A stretch of 64,000 nucleotides of DNA from Sphingobium faniae (GTDB taxonomy: Bacteria > Pseudomonadota > Alphaproteobacteria > Sphingomonadales > Sphingomonadaceae), in assembly GCA_900100475.1 (NCBI GenBank), contig FMTU01000007.1, positions 124,001-188,000 of the forward strand, in the 5' to 3' direction. Under the pieces are notes generated by a model. The model was not told the origin of the DNA and did not search any database. It saw only the letters and a list, made by a program, of their open reading frames with translations. Below, piece by piece: positions 27,273 through 36,830 of this stretch. A program made the translations under genes and the position numbers. How positions within the stretch are numbered: position 1 is the stretch's first letter; each line of letters opens with the position of its first letter.

Positions 27273-28606
27273 GCGACCTGTTCGTCATCGGCGCATCGGG
27301 CACGCGGGCCTATCGCGCCGCCATGGCGGCGGTGTCGGAGAATATCGCCAACGCCAATACGGACGGCTATTCGCGCCGGTCGGTATCGACCATCGAGTCC
27401 GGCTCATCCACGGCCACCATGGCCTTCTACATCTCGCGCGCCAATTTCGGCGGGACGCAGATCGCCGGGGTCAACCGCGCGACCGATCCCTATCTGGATG
27501 CGTCCATGCGCCTCGCCGGCATGGCGCTGGGCAGCGCGACCGCGCGGATGCGCTGGCTGACCGATGCCGAAACCGCGCTCAACGATACGGAAACCGGCAT
27601 CGGCAAGCTGATGACCGGCATGTTCCAGAATATGGACAAGCTGGCCGCCAGCCCCGCCGACAAGTCGCTGCGGGTGACCACGCTGGATAGCATCAGCCGC
27701 GTCGCCGAAGCCTTTCGTCAGACCGCCGGCGACCTGCAAAGCGCATCCAGCGGCATCGCCACTGAGGCGCATGCATCGGTCGCGAATATCAACATCGCTC
27801 TCAATCAACTCGCCAATATCAATGGCAGCCTGCTGCGCGGCCAGCCGGGCACGTCCGCTTATGCCCAGTTGCTCGACAGCCGGGACGCGGCCCTGCAACA
27901 GCTTTCGGAAAATCTGAACGTCGATGTGAGCTTCGGCACGCATGATTCCGTGCAGATCAGCTTCAACGGCCAGACCCTGGTGCAGGGCGACGCCGCCAAC
28001 ACCGTGGCCGTCAGCGCCAACGCCACCGGCACGCTCTCCTTCGCGATGAGCGACGGCACGGCCCTTACCGCTCCGGCCAACGGAACGTTGGGCGGCCTGT
28101 TCTCCGCCGCGCAGACCGTGGCCGGCCGTCGCGCCGACCTCGACACGCTGGCGCAGCAGTTCGTGACCGACATGAACGCCTGGCACGCATTGGGACTGAC
28201 GGACGCGGATGCCGCAGGCGGCGCGATGCTCTCCTATGGCGGAAGCGCGGCCAGCGTGGCGGCGCTCATCACCGACCCGGCGGCGCTCGCCACCAAATCC
28301 GCCGACGGGACGCTCAACGGCAATCTGCTGACGGTGCAGACGGTGCTGCGCGGCAGTGGCAGCGTGGAGCAGAACTGGACCGCGCTGATCGCGACCCACG
28401 CCAATCTGCTGACCGCCACCAAGGCGGAACAGACCACCGCGCAGGGGCGCGCCGATCAGGCCGTCGCCGCGCGCGAAGCGGTGAGCGGCGTCGACCTCGA
28501 CATGGAAGCGGCCGATCTGCTGCGCCTTCAGCAAGCCTATTCGGCCAGCGCGAAGATCCTGCAGATCGCCAAGCAGACCGTCGATTCCATCCTCCAGATC
28601 ATCTGA
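27269..28606 (+). CDS. flgK: Hook-filament junction protein FlgK
   Basis: First junction protein (HAP1), 445 residues. N-terminal GTRAYRAAMAAVSENIANANTDGYSRRSV, then a FlgK-specific region with ADKSLRVTTLDSISRVAEAFRQTAGDLQ and LDSRDAALQQLSENLNVDVSFG. C-terminal SGVDLDMEAADLLRLQQAYSASAKILQIAKQTVDSILQII. Starts with an ATGA overlap on flgJ. Confidence 0.96.
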   Translation: MSDLFVIGASGTRAYRAAMAAVSENIANANTDGYSRRSVSTIESGSSTATMAFYISRANFGGTQIAGVNRATDPYLDASMRLAGMALGSATARMRWLTDAETALNDTETGIGKLMTGMFQNMDKLAASPADKSLRVTTLDSISRVAEAFRQTAGDLQSASSGIATEAHASVANINIALNQLANINGSLLRGQPGTSAYAQLLDSRDAALQQLSENLNVDVSFGTHDSVQISFNGQTLVQGDAANTVAVSANATGTLSFAMSDGTALTAPANGTLGGLFSAAQTVAGRRADLDTLAQQFVTDMNAWHALGLTDADAAGGAMLSYGGSAASVAALITDPAALATKSADGTLNGNLLTVQTVLRGSGSVEQNWTALIATHANLLTATKAEQTTAQGRADQAVAAREAVSGVDLDMEAADLLRLQQAYSASAKILQIAKQTVDSILQII

Positions 28607-28623
28607 CCGAAAAGGACTGACTG

Positions 28624-29469
28624 ATGGTCGGCATCACCAACAAGACACTGACCGCCGAAATCCGCCGTCAGCAGCAGCTTTCGCAGAGCATCATCGCAGG
28701 CCAGACCGCCATTTCCACCGGCGTGACGCTGACCCGGCCGTCCGACAACGCCCTTGCCTGGGTGCAGGTGTCCGACATCGGCCGCGCGCAGGCGCAGCAG
28801 GCCGCATGGCAGGCCAATATCAGCTATGGCGCGACCCGCGCCGCCAATGCCGAATCCAATCTGGACGAAATCAACAATCTGCTGATCCGGGCGCAGGATC
28901 TGGTGACCTCCGCGCGCAACGGATCGCTGAACGACACGAGCCGGGGCGCGATCGTCGAGGAACTGACGACCATCCGCACCACCGTCGGCGAATTGCTGGG
29001 CCAGAAGGATTATCAGGGCGTGCCCGTCTTCGACGACGGACAAAGCGTATTGGTGCCGGTCAGCCGGGGCCTCAACCTCGCGGTCGTGGGCACGCGCCAG
29101 CAGGTGTCGGAAGGGATCGACGTGGGCGGCGCGGCGATGTCGCTCGACGACATTCTCGGCCAGAGCATCGCCGCCATCGCCAGCGGGACGGACGCTGACA
29201 TCGGCAGCGCGCTCGACGGCATCCAGGCGGGGCAAAGCCATATCGTCATCGAACTGGCCAAGCAGGGCGTCCGCTCCGACCGGCTCGACGTGGTGGGCAC
29301 GCGCCTCACCAATGTCGACCTTGACCTGACGGAGCGCCGCGCCACGCTCGAATCGACCAATCTGGCCGAAGTCATCTCTTCGGTTCAGGCCAAGCTGCTG
29401 CAATTGAACGCCGCCCAGTCCGCCTTCGCGCGCATCAACAAGCAGACGCTGTTCGATCTGATCGGCTGA
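28624..29469 (+). CDS. flgL: Hook-filament junction protein FlgL
   Basis: Second junction protein (HAP3), flagellin-like, 281 residues. N-terminal GITNKTLTAEIRRQQQLSQSIIAGQTAISTGVTLTRPSDNALAW; C-terminal DLDLTERRATLESTNLAEVISSVQAKLLQLNAAQSAFARIN. Begins 17 bases after flgK and closes the run that starts at the flgG promoter. Confidence 0.95.
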   Translation: MVGITNKTLTAEIRRQQQLSQSIIAGQTAISTGVTLTRPSDNALAWVQVSDIGRAQAQQAAWQANISYGATRAANAESNLDEINNLLIRAQDLVTSARNGSLNDTSRGAIVEELTTIRTTVGELLGQKDYQGVPVFDDGQSVLVPVSRGLNLAVVGTRQQVSEGIDVGGAAMSLDDILGQSIAAIASGTDADIGSALDGIQAGQSHIVIELAKQGVRSDRLDVVGTRLTNVDLDLTERRATLESTNLAEVISSVQAKLLQLNAAQSAFARINKQTLFDLIG

Positions 29470-29491
29470 TCGGAAAAAAGGACGCTCGTCC

Positions 29492-29518
29492 TAAACCGAA
29501 CGCTAACCAGTCCGTATT
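29492..29518 (+). promoter_or_regulatory. Sigma28-like promoter of motA-motB
   Basis: TAAA at 29492-29495, 15 bases, then TCCGTATT at 29511-29518. The -35 block and spacing equal those at fliC, and the CCGT core is shared. About 70 bases before the motA ATG, in a 120-base gap after flgL. Confidence 0.55.
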
Positions 29519-29589
29519 AACCAAAGTGAGGGCGGTCCGCGGGACGCGCACGGACTTGGCGCCTTCGGGCAGTATTTTCGGGGATTTTC

Positions 29590-30453
29590 ATGTTCGCAAT
29601 TATCGGCCTCGTCGTCCTGCTCGTCATGGTGTTCGGGGGGTTCGTTTTCACCGGCGGCGACATCGGTCCGGTCCTGCACGCCCTGCCCCATGAAATGCTC
29701 ATCATCGGCGGCGCGGCCGTGGGCGCGCTCATCATCGGCAATTCGGGTGCGGACCTGAAGGCGCTGGGCGGCGGTCTGGCCAAGGTTTTCAAGGGGCCAA
29801 AATACAAGAAGCAGGATTTCCTCGACTGCATCTTCCTCGTCAGCCGCCTGATGAAGACGCTCCGCGTCGAAGGGCCGGTCGCGCTGGAGCCGCATATCGA
29901 AGACCCCGGCAGTTCCACCATCTTCACCGAATATCCGCGCCTGATGGCCGACAAGACGCTGATCCACCTCATCAGCGACACACTGCGCCTCGTGGTCGTG
30001 TCGTCCGGCACGCTCGATCCGCACGCGGTCGAGGAAGTCATGGATAACGCTCTCAAGACCCACCATCATGAGTCTCTCAAACCCGCCGACAATCTTCAGG
30101 GCCTCGCCGACGCCCTTCCCGCGCTCGGCATCGTCGCGGCGGTGCTGGGCGTGGTCAAGACGATGGGCGCGATCGACCAGCCGCCCGCCATATTGGGCGC
30201 GATGATCGGGTCGGCGCTGGTCGGCACCTTCCTGGGCGTCCTGCTCGCCTATGGCATGGTCAATCCCTTCGCCAATCGCTGCCGCAGCGTGATCGAGGCG
30301 GACGGTTCCATGTATCATGTCGTCAAGCAGATCATCATCGCCTCGCTCCACGGCCATCCGCAGCCGCTGGTCATCGAAGCGGCGCGCTCCAGCCTCACCC
30401 ATGCGAATCAGCCGGCCTTCGCCGAAGTGTTCGACGGCATGCGGGGCAAATAA
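29590..30453 (+). CDS. motA: Flagellar motor stator protein MotA
   Basis: Proton-channel stator subunit, 287 residues, full length. It has four membrane helices: an N-terminal pair near 1-50 and a second pair near 165-225 (LADALPALGIVAAVLGVVKTMGAID, then GSALVGTFLGVLLAYGMVNPFA). The cytoplasmic loop has charged residues for FliG contact. Three bases before motB. Confidence 0.96.
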   Translation: MFAIIGLVVLLVMVFGGFVFTGGDIGPVLHALPHEMLIIGGAAVGALIIGNSGADLKALGGGLAKVFKGPKYKKQDFLDCIFLVSRLMKTLRVEGPVALEPHIEDPGSSTIFTEYPRLMADKTLIHLISDTLRLVVVSSGTLDPHAVEEVMDNALKTHHHESLKPADNLQGLADALPALGIVAAVLGVVKTMGAIDQPPAILGAMIGSALVGTFLGVLLAYGMVNPFANRCRSVIEADGSMYHVVKQIIIASLHGHPQPLVIEAARSSLTHANQPAFAEVFDGMRGK

Positions 30454-30456
30454 GCC

Positions 30457-31521
30457 ATGGCCGAAAAGAAGCGCGGCGGGAACGAACCCGAACCCCGGCC
30501 GATCATCGTCAAGAAAATCGTCGTCGAGGGCCATGGCGGCCATCATGGCGGCGCATGGAAAGTTGCCTATGCCGACTTCGTGACGGCGATGATGGCTTTC
30601 TTCCTGCTGATGTGGCTGCTCGGCGCGACCACGGAAAAGCAGCGCAAGGCGCTGGCCGACTATTTCACGCCGACGCTGGTCGAACTGAAGATGGGATCGG
30701 CGGGCGCGACCGGCCTGCTCGGCGGCGACAGTCTCATGGGCAAGGAAAATTATCCGACCACCGGCGGTCAGGGCAATATGTCCATCACCATTCCCCGCGA
30801 CGCGACCGGAACGAAGGATCAGGGCGGCAAGGCGATGAAGGCCGCCGACCGCGCCAAGTTCGAAGCGCTCAAGAAGGAACTGGAAGCCCGCATGACGCGC
30901 CGGGGGATGCAGAATCTCCGCAAGAATGTACGCTTCACCGAAACCCGCGAGGGGCTTCGCATCGACCTGATCGACGAAGCGGATTTCGCCATGTTCTCGA
31001 TGGGCACCGACCGGCTGCTGCCGCAGGCGCGCGCGCTGGTCGACGAAGTCGCCAAGGTGCTGGAAACCATGCCCAACCCGCTGATCGTGCGCGGCCATAC
31101 CGACAGTCTGCCCTATGCGGCGGGGCGGACGATGAACAACTGGATGCTCTCCTCGGCCCGCGCCGAGGCGACCCGCAGGGCGTTGTCGGACGAAGGCATC
31201 GGCAATGCCCGCTTCGCCCGGATCGAAGGCGTGGCGGACCGCGAGCCGTTCGTGAAGGACGACGCTTATGACCCGCGCAACCGCCGCATGTCGATCGTGC
31301 TGGGCTGGACCGGCGGCGCGGGCAGGGATGGGGGGGGGCCCGATACCGACGAAGAAACGGATGCGGAAACGAAGGCCGCCATCGCGGAACGCGACAATCC
31401 CCTGCGCGCCGCCCGCGAAGAGGCGCTGCGCCTCAACATGGGCGGCACGGGCCTGCCCGCAGGGGTGCAACTCATCAATCCGACCACGCCGGGCACGTCC
31501 AGCAAGCCGGGCAAGCATTGA
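30457..31521 (+). CDS. motB: Flagellar motor stator protein MotB
   Basis: Peptidoglycan-anchored stator subunit, 354 residues. The membrane helix WKVAYADFVTAMMAFFLLMWLLG contains the proton-binding Asp, followed by a plug (KALADYFTPTLVE). An OmpA-like domain near 205-300 has VRGHTDSLPYAAGRTMNNWMLSSARAEATRRAL. An acidic, disordered tail of about 60 residues follows. It is the canonical partner of motA; compare the reduced pair at 19816-20972. Confidence 0.96.
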   Translation: MAEKKRGGNEPEPRPIIVKKIVVEGHGGHHGGAWKVAYADFVTAMMAFFLLMWLLGATTEKQRKALADYFTPTLVELKMGSAGATGLLGGDSLMGKENYPTTGGQGNMSITIPRDATGTKDQGGKAMKAADRAKFEALKKELEARMTRRGMQNLRKNVRFTETREGLRIDLIDEADFAMFSMGTDRLLPQARALVDEVAKVLETMPNPLIVRGHTDSLPYAAGRTMNNWMLSSARAEATRRALSDEGIGNARFARIEGVADREPFVKDDAYDPRNRRMSIVLGWTGGAGRDGGGPDTDEETDAETKAAIAERDNPLRAAREEALRLNMGGTGLPAGVQLINPTTPGTSSKPGKH

Positions 31522-31581
31522 GCGGGATTGCGGCATAGCGGAGCGGTCCCGGCTGAATTGGGCTGGCCCTGAGCCATGCTA

Positions 31582-32928
31582 TCAAGCCGGCAGGATCAAA
31601 CTCGCCTCCAGCCCGCCTTCCACCCGGTTGGCGAGGCGCAGCGAGCCGCCATGTTCCGCCATGATCGCCCGCACCAGCGCCAGGCCAAGGCCCGCGCCGC
31701 CCGTGTCGCGGTTGCGCGATCCTTCCAGCCGGGTGAAAGGCTCCATCATCTCTTCCATCCGGTCCTCGGCGATGCCGGGGCCTTCATCCGCCACGATGAG
31801 GTGAACGGCCCCGTCCCTGCGCGCCACCGAAACATGCGCCCGCTCGCCATAGACGATCGCGTTCTCGATCAGGTTGCGAAGCGCCCGGCGGATCTGCTGC
31901 GGGCGCGCATTGGCGACGGCGCGGTCGCTGTCGATCATGTCGATCGGCGACCCCAGTTCCAGAAAATCCTCCACCACGGCATCCGCCAGCGCGGAAAGAT
32001 CGACCTTTTGCGCGGGTTCGCTGCTTCGTCCGGCGCGGGCGAGCGACAATATGTCCTTCAGCATCCGGTTCATCTCGTCGATGGTTTCGGACATGCGGGC
32101 GCGCTCTCCTTCATCCTCCACCGATTCGGCGCGGACGCGCAGCGAGGCGAGCGGCGTACGCAAATCATGCCCGATCGCGCCCAGCATCCGGTCCTTCTCA
32201 TCCAGCATCAGGAAGATGCGCGAACGCATCGCGTTGAAGGCGGTCGTGAGTTGCCGCACGTCTCCCGGCCCGCTTTCATCCACCGGATCGGCGGCGCCCG
32301 TGCGCGCGAATTGCTCCGCCGATCCCGTCAATTGCCGTAGCGGGCGCGCCAGACGCCGTCCCACCCACAACAACGGCAGCAGCACGATCACATAAAGGAC
32401 GGCGGTCTGCCCGATCAGCCAGCCGCCGAAACGTTGCGGCCGGTCGCCCGTGCGCGTCTGGACCACGACCCATTTGCCCGGCTCATATTCGACCGCCATC
32501 ACCAGCCGTCCGACATGGTGCAGGGCCGGTTCTTCGCCCGCCGCCCGCGCGCGCAGCCGCTCCCAGCGACGCGCGGGCAGCCTTTGCCTATCCTGCATCA
32601 CCCGGATGGAGCGCATCTGCAATCCGATATCCTCGAACATGGCGGCGGCCCGGTTTTCCACATCCTGACGCCGAACCCCCTCTATCCGCGGCGGCGCATC
32701 GGCAAAGCGGGCGCGAACCGGCCGGTCGTCGTTTCGCCGTTCGCCTCGGCTGTCGAGCGCGTCCACGATCCGGTAAACGCCGGGCGCGGTCTGTCCGGTC
32801 AGTTCCAGCCGGTTCCTTTCCCGCAGCAGCAGCGCGAAGTTGATCGCCTGCGCCACGAACAGCGCGATGGCGACGATCAGGATGATCTGCCCCACCAGAC
32901 TTTGAGGCCACAGCCGCAACCGCTTCAC
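31582..32928 (-). CDS. Sensor histidine kinase (EnvZ-like)
   Basis: Membrane sensor kinase of 448 residues. Helix 1 near 12-34, a periplasmic domain of about 130 residues with many charged residues, helix 2 near 170-190, then HAMP. The H-box is GHDLRTPLASLR with phospho-accepting His, the N-box NLIENAIVYG, and the G-boxes DEGPGIAEDR and GGAGLGLALVRAI. It overlaps the response regulator by four bases, so they are a pair. The order EF-hand gene, regulator, kinase suggests a cation-linked signal. Confidence 0.92.
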   Translation of the reverse strand: MKRLRLWPQSLVGQIILIVAIALFVAQAINFALLLRERNRLELTGQTAPGVYRIVDALDSRGERRNDDRPVRARFADAPPRIEGVRRQDVENRAAAMFEDIGLQMRSIRVMQDRQRLPARRWERLRARAAGEEPALHHVGRLVMAVEYEPGKWVVVQTRTGDRPQRFGGWLIGQTAVLYVIVLLPLLWVGRRLARPLRQLTGSAEQFARTGAADPVDESGPGDVRQLTTAFNAMRSRIFLMLDEKDRMLGAIGHDLRTPLASLRVRAESVEDEGERARMSETIDEMNRMLKDILSLARAGRSSEPAQKVDLSALADAVVEDFLELGSPIDMIDSDRAVANARPQQIRRALRNLIENAIVYGERAHVSVARRDGAVHLIVADEGPGIAEDRMEEMMEPFTRLEGSRNRDTGGAGLGLALVRAIMAEHGGSLRLANRVEGGLEASLILPA

Positions 32929-33644
32929 AGCTTTCGCACCTCGGCGGACAAGGTATAGCCGCCGCCCCAGACCGTCTTGATGAGCGTCGGGCTCTTCGGG
33001 TCCGGTTCGATCTTCTTGCGCAGGCGGCTGATCTGGTTGTCGATGGCGCGGTCGAAGGCGTTGGCTTCGCGGCCCTGCGTGATGTCGAGCAACTGGTCGC
33101 GGCTCAGCACCTGATTGGGCCGCGTGGCGAAGGTCAGCATCAGATTATATTCCGCCGTGGACAGGGGCAGCACCACGCCTTCGCTGTCCACCAGCACGCG
33201 TTCCTGCGTCTTGAGCAGCCATCCGGCAAAGGCATAGGTCGCGCCGTCCGGGGCCGTCACCCGCTGACCGCCGATCGCGACACGGCGGAAGATCACCTTG
33301 ATCCGCGCCACCAGTTCGCGGGGAGAAAAGGGCTTCAGCACATAATCGTCCGCGCCCATTTCCAGCCCGACGATGCGATCGGTCTCCTCCGATTTCGCGG
33401 TCAGCAGGATGACGGGAATTTCGCTCGTCTCGCGGATATGGCGGCAGAGCGACAGCCCGTCCTCGCCCGGCATCATGATGTCGAGCACCACCAGATCAAT
33501 GGCGTTGGCGTTGAGGCGAATCCGCGCCTCCACCGCACTTTCGACGGCGGTGACGCGAAAGCCGTTGCGCGTCAGATATTGCGCCAGCGGCTCGCGGATC
33601 GAACGCTCGTCATCGACGAGCAGCAGATGGGGTCGTTCACTCAT
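32925..33644 (-). CDS. OmpR-family response regulator
   Basis: Cytoplasmic DNA-binding regulator, 239 residues. The receiver has acidic pocket DDE near residue 10, phospho-accepting Asp in DLVVLDIMMPGEDG, and LLTAKSEETDRIVGLEMGADDYVLKPFSPREL. The C-terminal winged helix has LTFATRPNQVLSRDQLLDITQGREANAFDRAIDNQISRLRKKIE. Partner of the kinase at 31582. Confidence 0.95.
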   Translation of the reverse strand: MSERPHLLLVDDERSIREPLAQYLTRNGFRVTAVESAVEARIRLNANAIDLVVLDIMMPGEDGLSLCRHIRETSEIPVILLTAKSEETDRIVGLEMGADDYVLKPFSPRELVARIKVIFRRVAIGGQRVTAPDGATYAFAGWLLKTQERVLVDSEGVVLPLSTAEYNLMLTFATRPNQVLSRDQLLDITQGREANAFDRAIDNQISRLRKKIEPDPKSPTLIKTVWGGGYTLSAEVRKL

Positions 33645-33676
33645 GCCTTCGTTTCTGTCATGGCCGGGGATGAAGC

Positions 33677-33708
33677 GGAAGGGGGAAGGTCGCCGCCTTC
33701 CCCCTTCC
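33677..33708. terminator. Hairpin between the EF-hand gene and the response regulator
   Basis: Perfect 13-base inverted repeat GGAAGGGGGAAGG / CCTTCCCCCTTCC around a six-base loop. There is no T-run on the minus side and a short CTTTT on the plus side. It lies in the 79-base gap between two same-strand genes, so it may reduce read-through from the EF-hand gene into the two-component genes. Confidence 0.55.
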
Positions 33709-33723
33709 CTTTTGAGCGGAGTA

Positions 33724-34356
33724 TCAGTTGGCGGGCGCGGCCGGGGCCGCTCCCTTGCGGTCCTGCCATGCCTTGCGCATGGCCTGATGCGCCGCCTTCA
33801 TTTCCTCGGCGGTGACGGTGCCGTCCTTGTTCGCATCGGCCCGGTCGAACATCGCCATGCCGCGCGCCACGAACTGATCGCGGGTGAGGGTGCCGTCCTT
33901 CGCGCCGTCCGCCGCGCCGCGCCCGCCCGGCATCATGCCCTTGCCGAAGCCGCGATGATGGCGGCCGCCCCAATGGCGTCCATCCTGTCCATCAGGCTTT
34001 CCAGCGTCGGCGCGGCGGTCATGGCCAGCGGTGAACTCGGCCTTGCTGATCTGGCCGTTCTTGTCGGTATCGAGCTGCGCGAAGCGGGCCTCCTGCCGTT
34101 GCTGGCGGCGAAGTTCCCGGTCTTCCTTGGTCAGCTTGCCATCCTTGTTGGCGTCCATCTTCGCAAAGCGCGCTTCGAGGGAGGCGGTCAGTTCAGCCTT
34201 GGTGAGATTGCCGTCCTTGTTGGCGTCGGCCATCATCATCCCGCCGCGCGGACCGCCACGGCCGGGGCCATCCTGCGCCGAAGCGATGTGCGAAGCGGCG
34301 AGGCCACCCGTCAACAGCGCGCCAGCGGCCACCGTCATCATGAATTTGCGGATCAT
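33724..34356 (-). CDS. Periplasmic EF-hand calcium-binding protein
   Basis: Predicted exported Ca-binding protein of 210 residues. Signal peptide MMTVAAGALLTGGLAASHIASAQ. At least four EF-hand loops: DANKDGNLTKAE, DANKDGKLTKED, DTDKNGQISKAE and DANKDGTVTAEE. A fifth, degenerate one (DGAKDGTLTRDQ) follows a His/Gly-rich linker (HWGGRHHRGFGKG). Alone or with the two-component pair downstream it may buffer or report Ca2+. The family is common in sphingomonads; its exact role is unknown. Confidence 0.88.
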   Translation of the reverse strand: MIRKFMMTVAAGALLTGGLAASHIASAQDGPGRGGPRGGMMMADANKDGNLTKAELTASLEARFAKMDANKDGKLTKEDRELRRQQRQEARFAQLDTDKNGQISKAEFTAGHDRRADAGKPDGQDGRHWGGRHHRGFGKGMMPGGRGAADGAKDGTLTRDQFVARGMAMFDRADANKDGTVTAEEMKAAHQAMRKAWQDRKGAAPAAPAN

Positions 34357-34471
34357 ATCGTCTTTCCTCCAATGTCTGTCACGAACGGCATCGGCCGTTC
34401 CTGAAAACGCTTATCGGCAAGACTTGTCCCGCAACTATGTCATGTCACGGAATAAAATGTCGCAAACTGTA

Positions 34472-34497
34472 ACGGCGGGAATTAACGGTCCCGCCGT
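34472..34497 (-). terminator. Hairpin at the end of argG
   Basis: Inverted repeat ACGGCGGGA / TCCCGCCGT around eight bases, straddling the argG stop (TAA at 34484-34482). Only a weak T-rich stretch (CAGTTTGCGACATTTT) follows on the minus strand, so the terminator call is moderate. Confidence 0.5.
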
Positions 34498-35711
34498 CCC
34501 AGCAGACGAAGCCGCAGGGCGTTGAGCTTGATGAAGCCCGCCGCGTCGCGCTGGTCATAGGCGCCCGCATCGTCCTCGAACGTCACGACCTTCTCGCTGT
34601 AGAGCGAGTAAGGCGACTTGCGGCCGACGACATGGACGCTGCCCTTGTAGAGCTTGAGCCGGACGGTGCCCGTCACCTTTTCCTGGCTGTGGTCGATGGC
34701 GGCCTGCAACATCTCGCGCTCCGGCGAGAACCAGAAGCCGTTATAGATCAGCTCGGCATATTTGGGCGCGAGTTCGTCCTTGAGGTGCGCCGCGCCACGA
34801 TCCAGCGTCAGTTGTTCGATGCCGCGATGGGCGAGGTGATAGATGGTGCCGCCCGGCGTTTCATACATGCCGCGCGACTTCATGCCGACGAAGCGGTTTT
34901 CCACCAGATCGAGCCGGCCGATGCCATGCTTGCGGCCATAATCGTTGAGCGTTTCGAGCAGCGTCGCGGGCGACATGCCCACGCCATTGATCGCCACGCC
35001 GTCGCCGCGCTCGAAATCGACGGTGATATATTCCGGCGCGTCGGGCGCGTCCTCCGGGTTGACCGTGCGCGAATAGACGAAGTCCGGGGTTTCCTCCCAC
35101 GGGTCTTCCAGCACCTTGCCCTCCGAAGAGGTGTGCAGCATGTTCGCGTCGGTCGAGAACGGCGCTTCGCCCCGCTTGTCGCGCGGGATCGGAATCTGGT
35201 GCTTTTCAGCGAATTCGATCAGCTTGGTGCGGCTGGCAAGATCCCATTCCCGCCACGGCGCGATCACCTTGATATCGGGCGACAGAGCGTAATAGCCCAG
35301 TTCAAAGCGGACCTGATCATTGCCCTTGCCGGTCGCGCCATGGGAAACGGCGTCCGCGCCGACCTGCCTCGCAATCTCGATCTGGCGCTTGGCGATCAGC
35401 GGGCGGGCGATCGACGTGCCCAGCAGATAAAGCCCCTCATAAAGCGCATTGCCGCGCATCATCGGGAACACATAATCCTTCACGAATTCCTCGCGCAGGT
35501 CGTCGATGAAGATATGTTCTTCCTTGACGCCCATCAGCCGCGCCTTGGCCCGCGCAGGCTCCAGTTCCTCGCCCTGCCCCAGATCAGCGGTGAAGGTCAC
35601 CACCTCGCACTGATAGGTCTGTTGCAGCCATTTCAGGATCACGCTGGTGTCCAGCCCGCCCGAAAAGGCGAGGACGATGCGGTTGATCTGGTCGGAACTG
35701 GAAGCGGACAT
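34482..35711 (-). CDS. argG: Argininosuccinate synthase
   Basis: Joins citrulline and aspartate with ATP in arginine biosynthesis. 409 residues from the ATG at 35711 ([29 protein letters not shown]). The PP-loop SGGLDTS is at about 16-22, then [31 protein letters not shown] and [17 protein letters not shown]. The frame is open about 90 bases further upstream, but homology begins here. Confidence 0.97.
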   Translation of the reverse strand: MSASSSDQINRIVLAFSGGLDTSVILKWLQQTYQCEVVTFTADLGQGEELEPARAKARLMGVKEEHIFIDDLREEFVKDYVFPMMRGNALYEGLYLLGTSIARPLIAKRQIEIARQVGADAVSHGATGKGNDQVRFELGYYALSPDIKVIAPWREWDLASRTKLIEFAEKHQIPIPRDKRGEAPFSTDANMLHTSSEGKVLEDPWEETPDFVYSRTVNPEDAPDAPEYITVDFERGDGVAINGVGMSPATLLETLNDYGRKHGIGRLDLVENRFVGMKSRGMYETPGGTIYHLAHRGIEQLTLDRGAAHLKDELAPKYAELIYNGFWFSPEREMLQAAIDHSQEKVTGTVRLKLYKGSVHVVGRKSPYSLYSEKVVTFEDDAGAYDQRDAAGFIKLNALRLRLLGRRDR

Positions 35712-35839
35712 GGGCGGGGCACCTTCCTTCGAAACGGGCGCGGATATTGGGCGCGCCGGTATCAGGCACAGGCCTCCAGCGCAACCGCATCCATGCGCCA
35801 CAGGTGGATTCCTGTTCGGGAAGGCCGGACATCCAGAAG

Positions 35840-36034
35840 CTAGGAGGCGTCCGGCTCGTCCCTTTCCCGCATCGCGCCGTCCAGTGCGCGGAGCTGGCGC
35901 GCTTCCTCGGCCTCGGCTTCCTGCCGTTCCGCCTTGCTGCGCCCGAATTTCGCGCGATTGGCTGCGGCCAGCCGCTCTTTTTCGCCGCGCGCCTTCGCCT
36001 TGCGCGCCTGCCGCAGGTTGATGAGGTTGCTCAT
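35840..36034 (-). CDS. DUF4169 family protein
   Basis: Small, highly charged protein of 64 residues beginning [20 protein letters not shown], the DUF4169 signature, with an Arg/Lys/Glu/Ala helix and an acidic end. Function unknown; common in alphaproteobacteria. It lies 16 bases after ung on the same strand, so likely co-transcribed. Confidence 0.85.
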   Translation of the reverse strand: MSNLINLRQARKAKARGEKERLAAANRAKFGRSKAERQEAEAEEARQLRALDGAMRERDEPDAS

Positions 36035-36050
36035 GCGAATCGCCGTCCGC

Positions 36051-36740
36051 TCAACATTCCGGCAAGGCCCAGTCGATCGCGCCGCGCCCCTTCTCTTCCA
36101 GAAAGGCGTTGGCGCGCGAGAAATGGCGACAGCCCAGAAAGCCGTTATGCGCCGACAGCGGCGAAGGATGCGCGGCCTTCAGCACCAGATGCCGCGAAGG
36201 ATCGACGAACGCCGCCTTGCGCTGGGCATAGGCGCCCCACAGCAGGAAGACGACCGGCTCCTCCTTCTGGTTGACCAGCCGGATGATAGCGTCGGTGAAC
36301 TGCTCCCACCCCTTGCCCTGATGCGATGCGGCGCGGCTCATCTCCACGGTCATCACGCTGTTGAGCAGCAGCACGCCCTGCCGCGCCCAATGCTCCAGAA
36401 AGCCGTGGCGCGGCGGTGCGATGCCAAGGTCGCTGTTCAGTTCCTTGTAGATGTTGACCAGCGAAGGGGGCGTCCGCACACCCGGCCGCACACTGAAGCA
36501 AAGCCCATGCGCCTGCCCCTCGCCATGATAGGGGTCCTGTCCCAATATCACGACCTTCACCTTGTCCAGCGGCGTCAGGTCGAGCGCGCGGAAATATTCC
36601 GACCCCTTGGGAAACACGCGCTTTCCATTGGCTTTCTCTCCCTCCAGAAAGCGCTTGAGCGCCAGCATATAGGGACTTTGGAACTCGCCCAGCAGCGGTT
36701 CCCGCCAGCTTTCGTGCAGCTTGATGCTATCGCTCATCAT
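36051..36740 (-). CDS. ung: Uracil-DNA glycosylase (family 1)
   Basis: Removes uracil from DNA in base excision repair. 229 residues from ATG 36740 ([20 protein letters not shown]). Catalytic motif [14 protein letters not shown] with the active Asp, and [21 protein letters not shown] with the active His. The frame is open well upstream, but that part resembles no Ung. No strong ribosome site precedes either ATG. Confidence 0.96.
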   Translation of the reverse strand: MMSDSIKLHESWREPLLGEFQSPYMLALKRFLEGEKANGKRVFPKGSEYFRALDLTPLDKVKVVILGQDPYHGEGQAHGLCFSVRPGVRTPPSLVNIYKELNSDLGIAPPRHGFLEHWARQGVLLLNSVMTVEMSRAASHQGKGWEQFTDAIIRLVNQKEEPVVFLLWGAYAQRKAAFVDPSRHLVLKAAHPSPLSAHNGFLGCRHFSRANAFLEEKGRGAIDWALPEC

Positions 36741-36830
36741 GCGGGGAGATGAACCGGCGGACGAGCGCCTGTCAACCGCGCCCGGCCAAAGCCTCTTGCC
36801 TCGGGCAGCGGGATGGGAGAGAGAACGGCC

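Noticed and set aside
29503..31536. Long minus-strand frame opposite motA-motB (and a similar one opposite fliF at 6115-8070)
   Set aside because: Shadow frames of MotA/MotB and FliF, with composition typical of antisense frames in GC-rich genomes.
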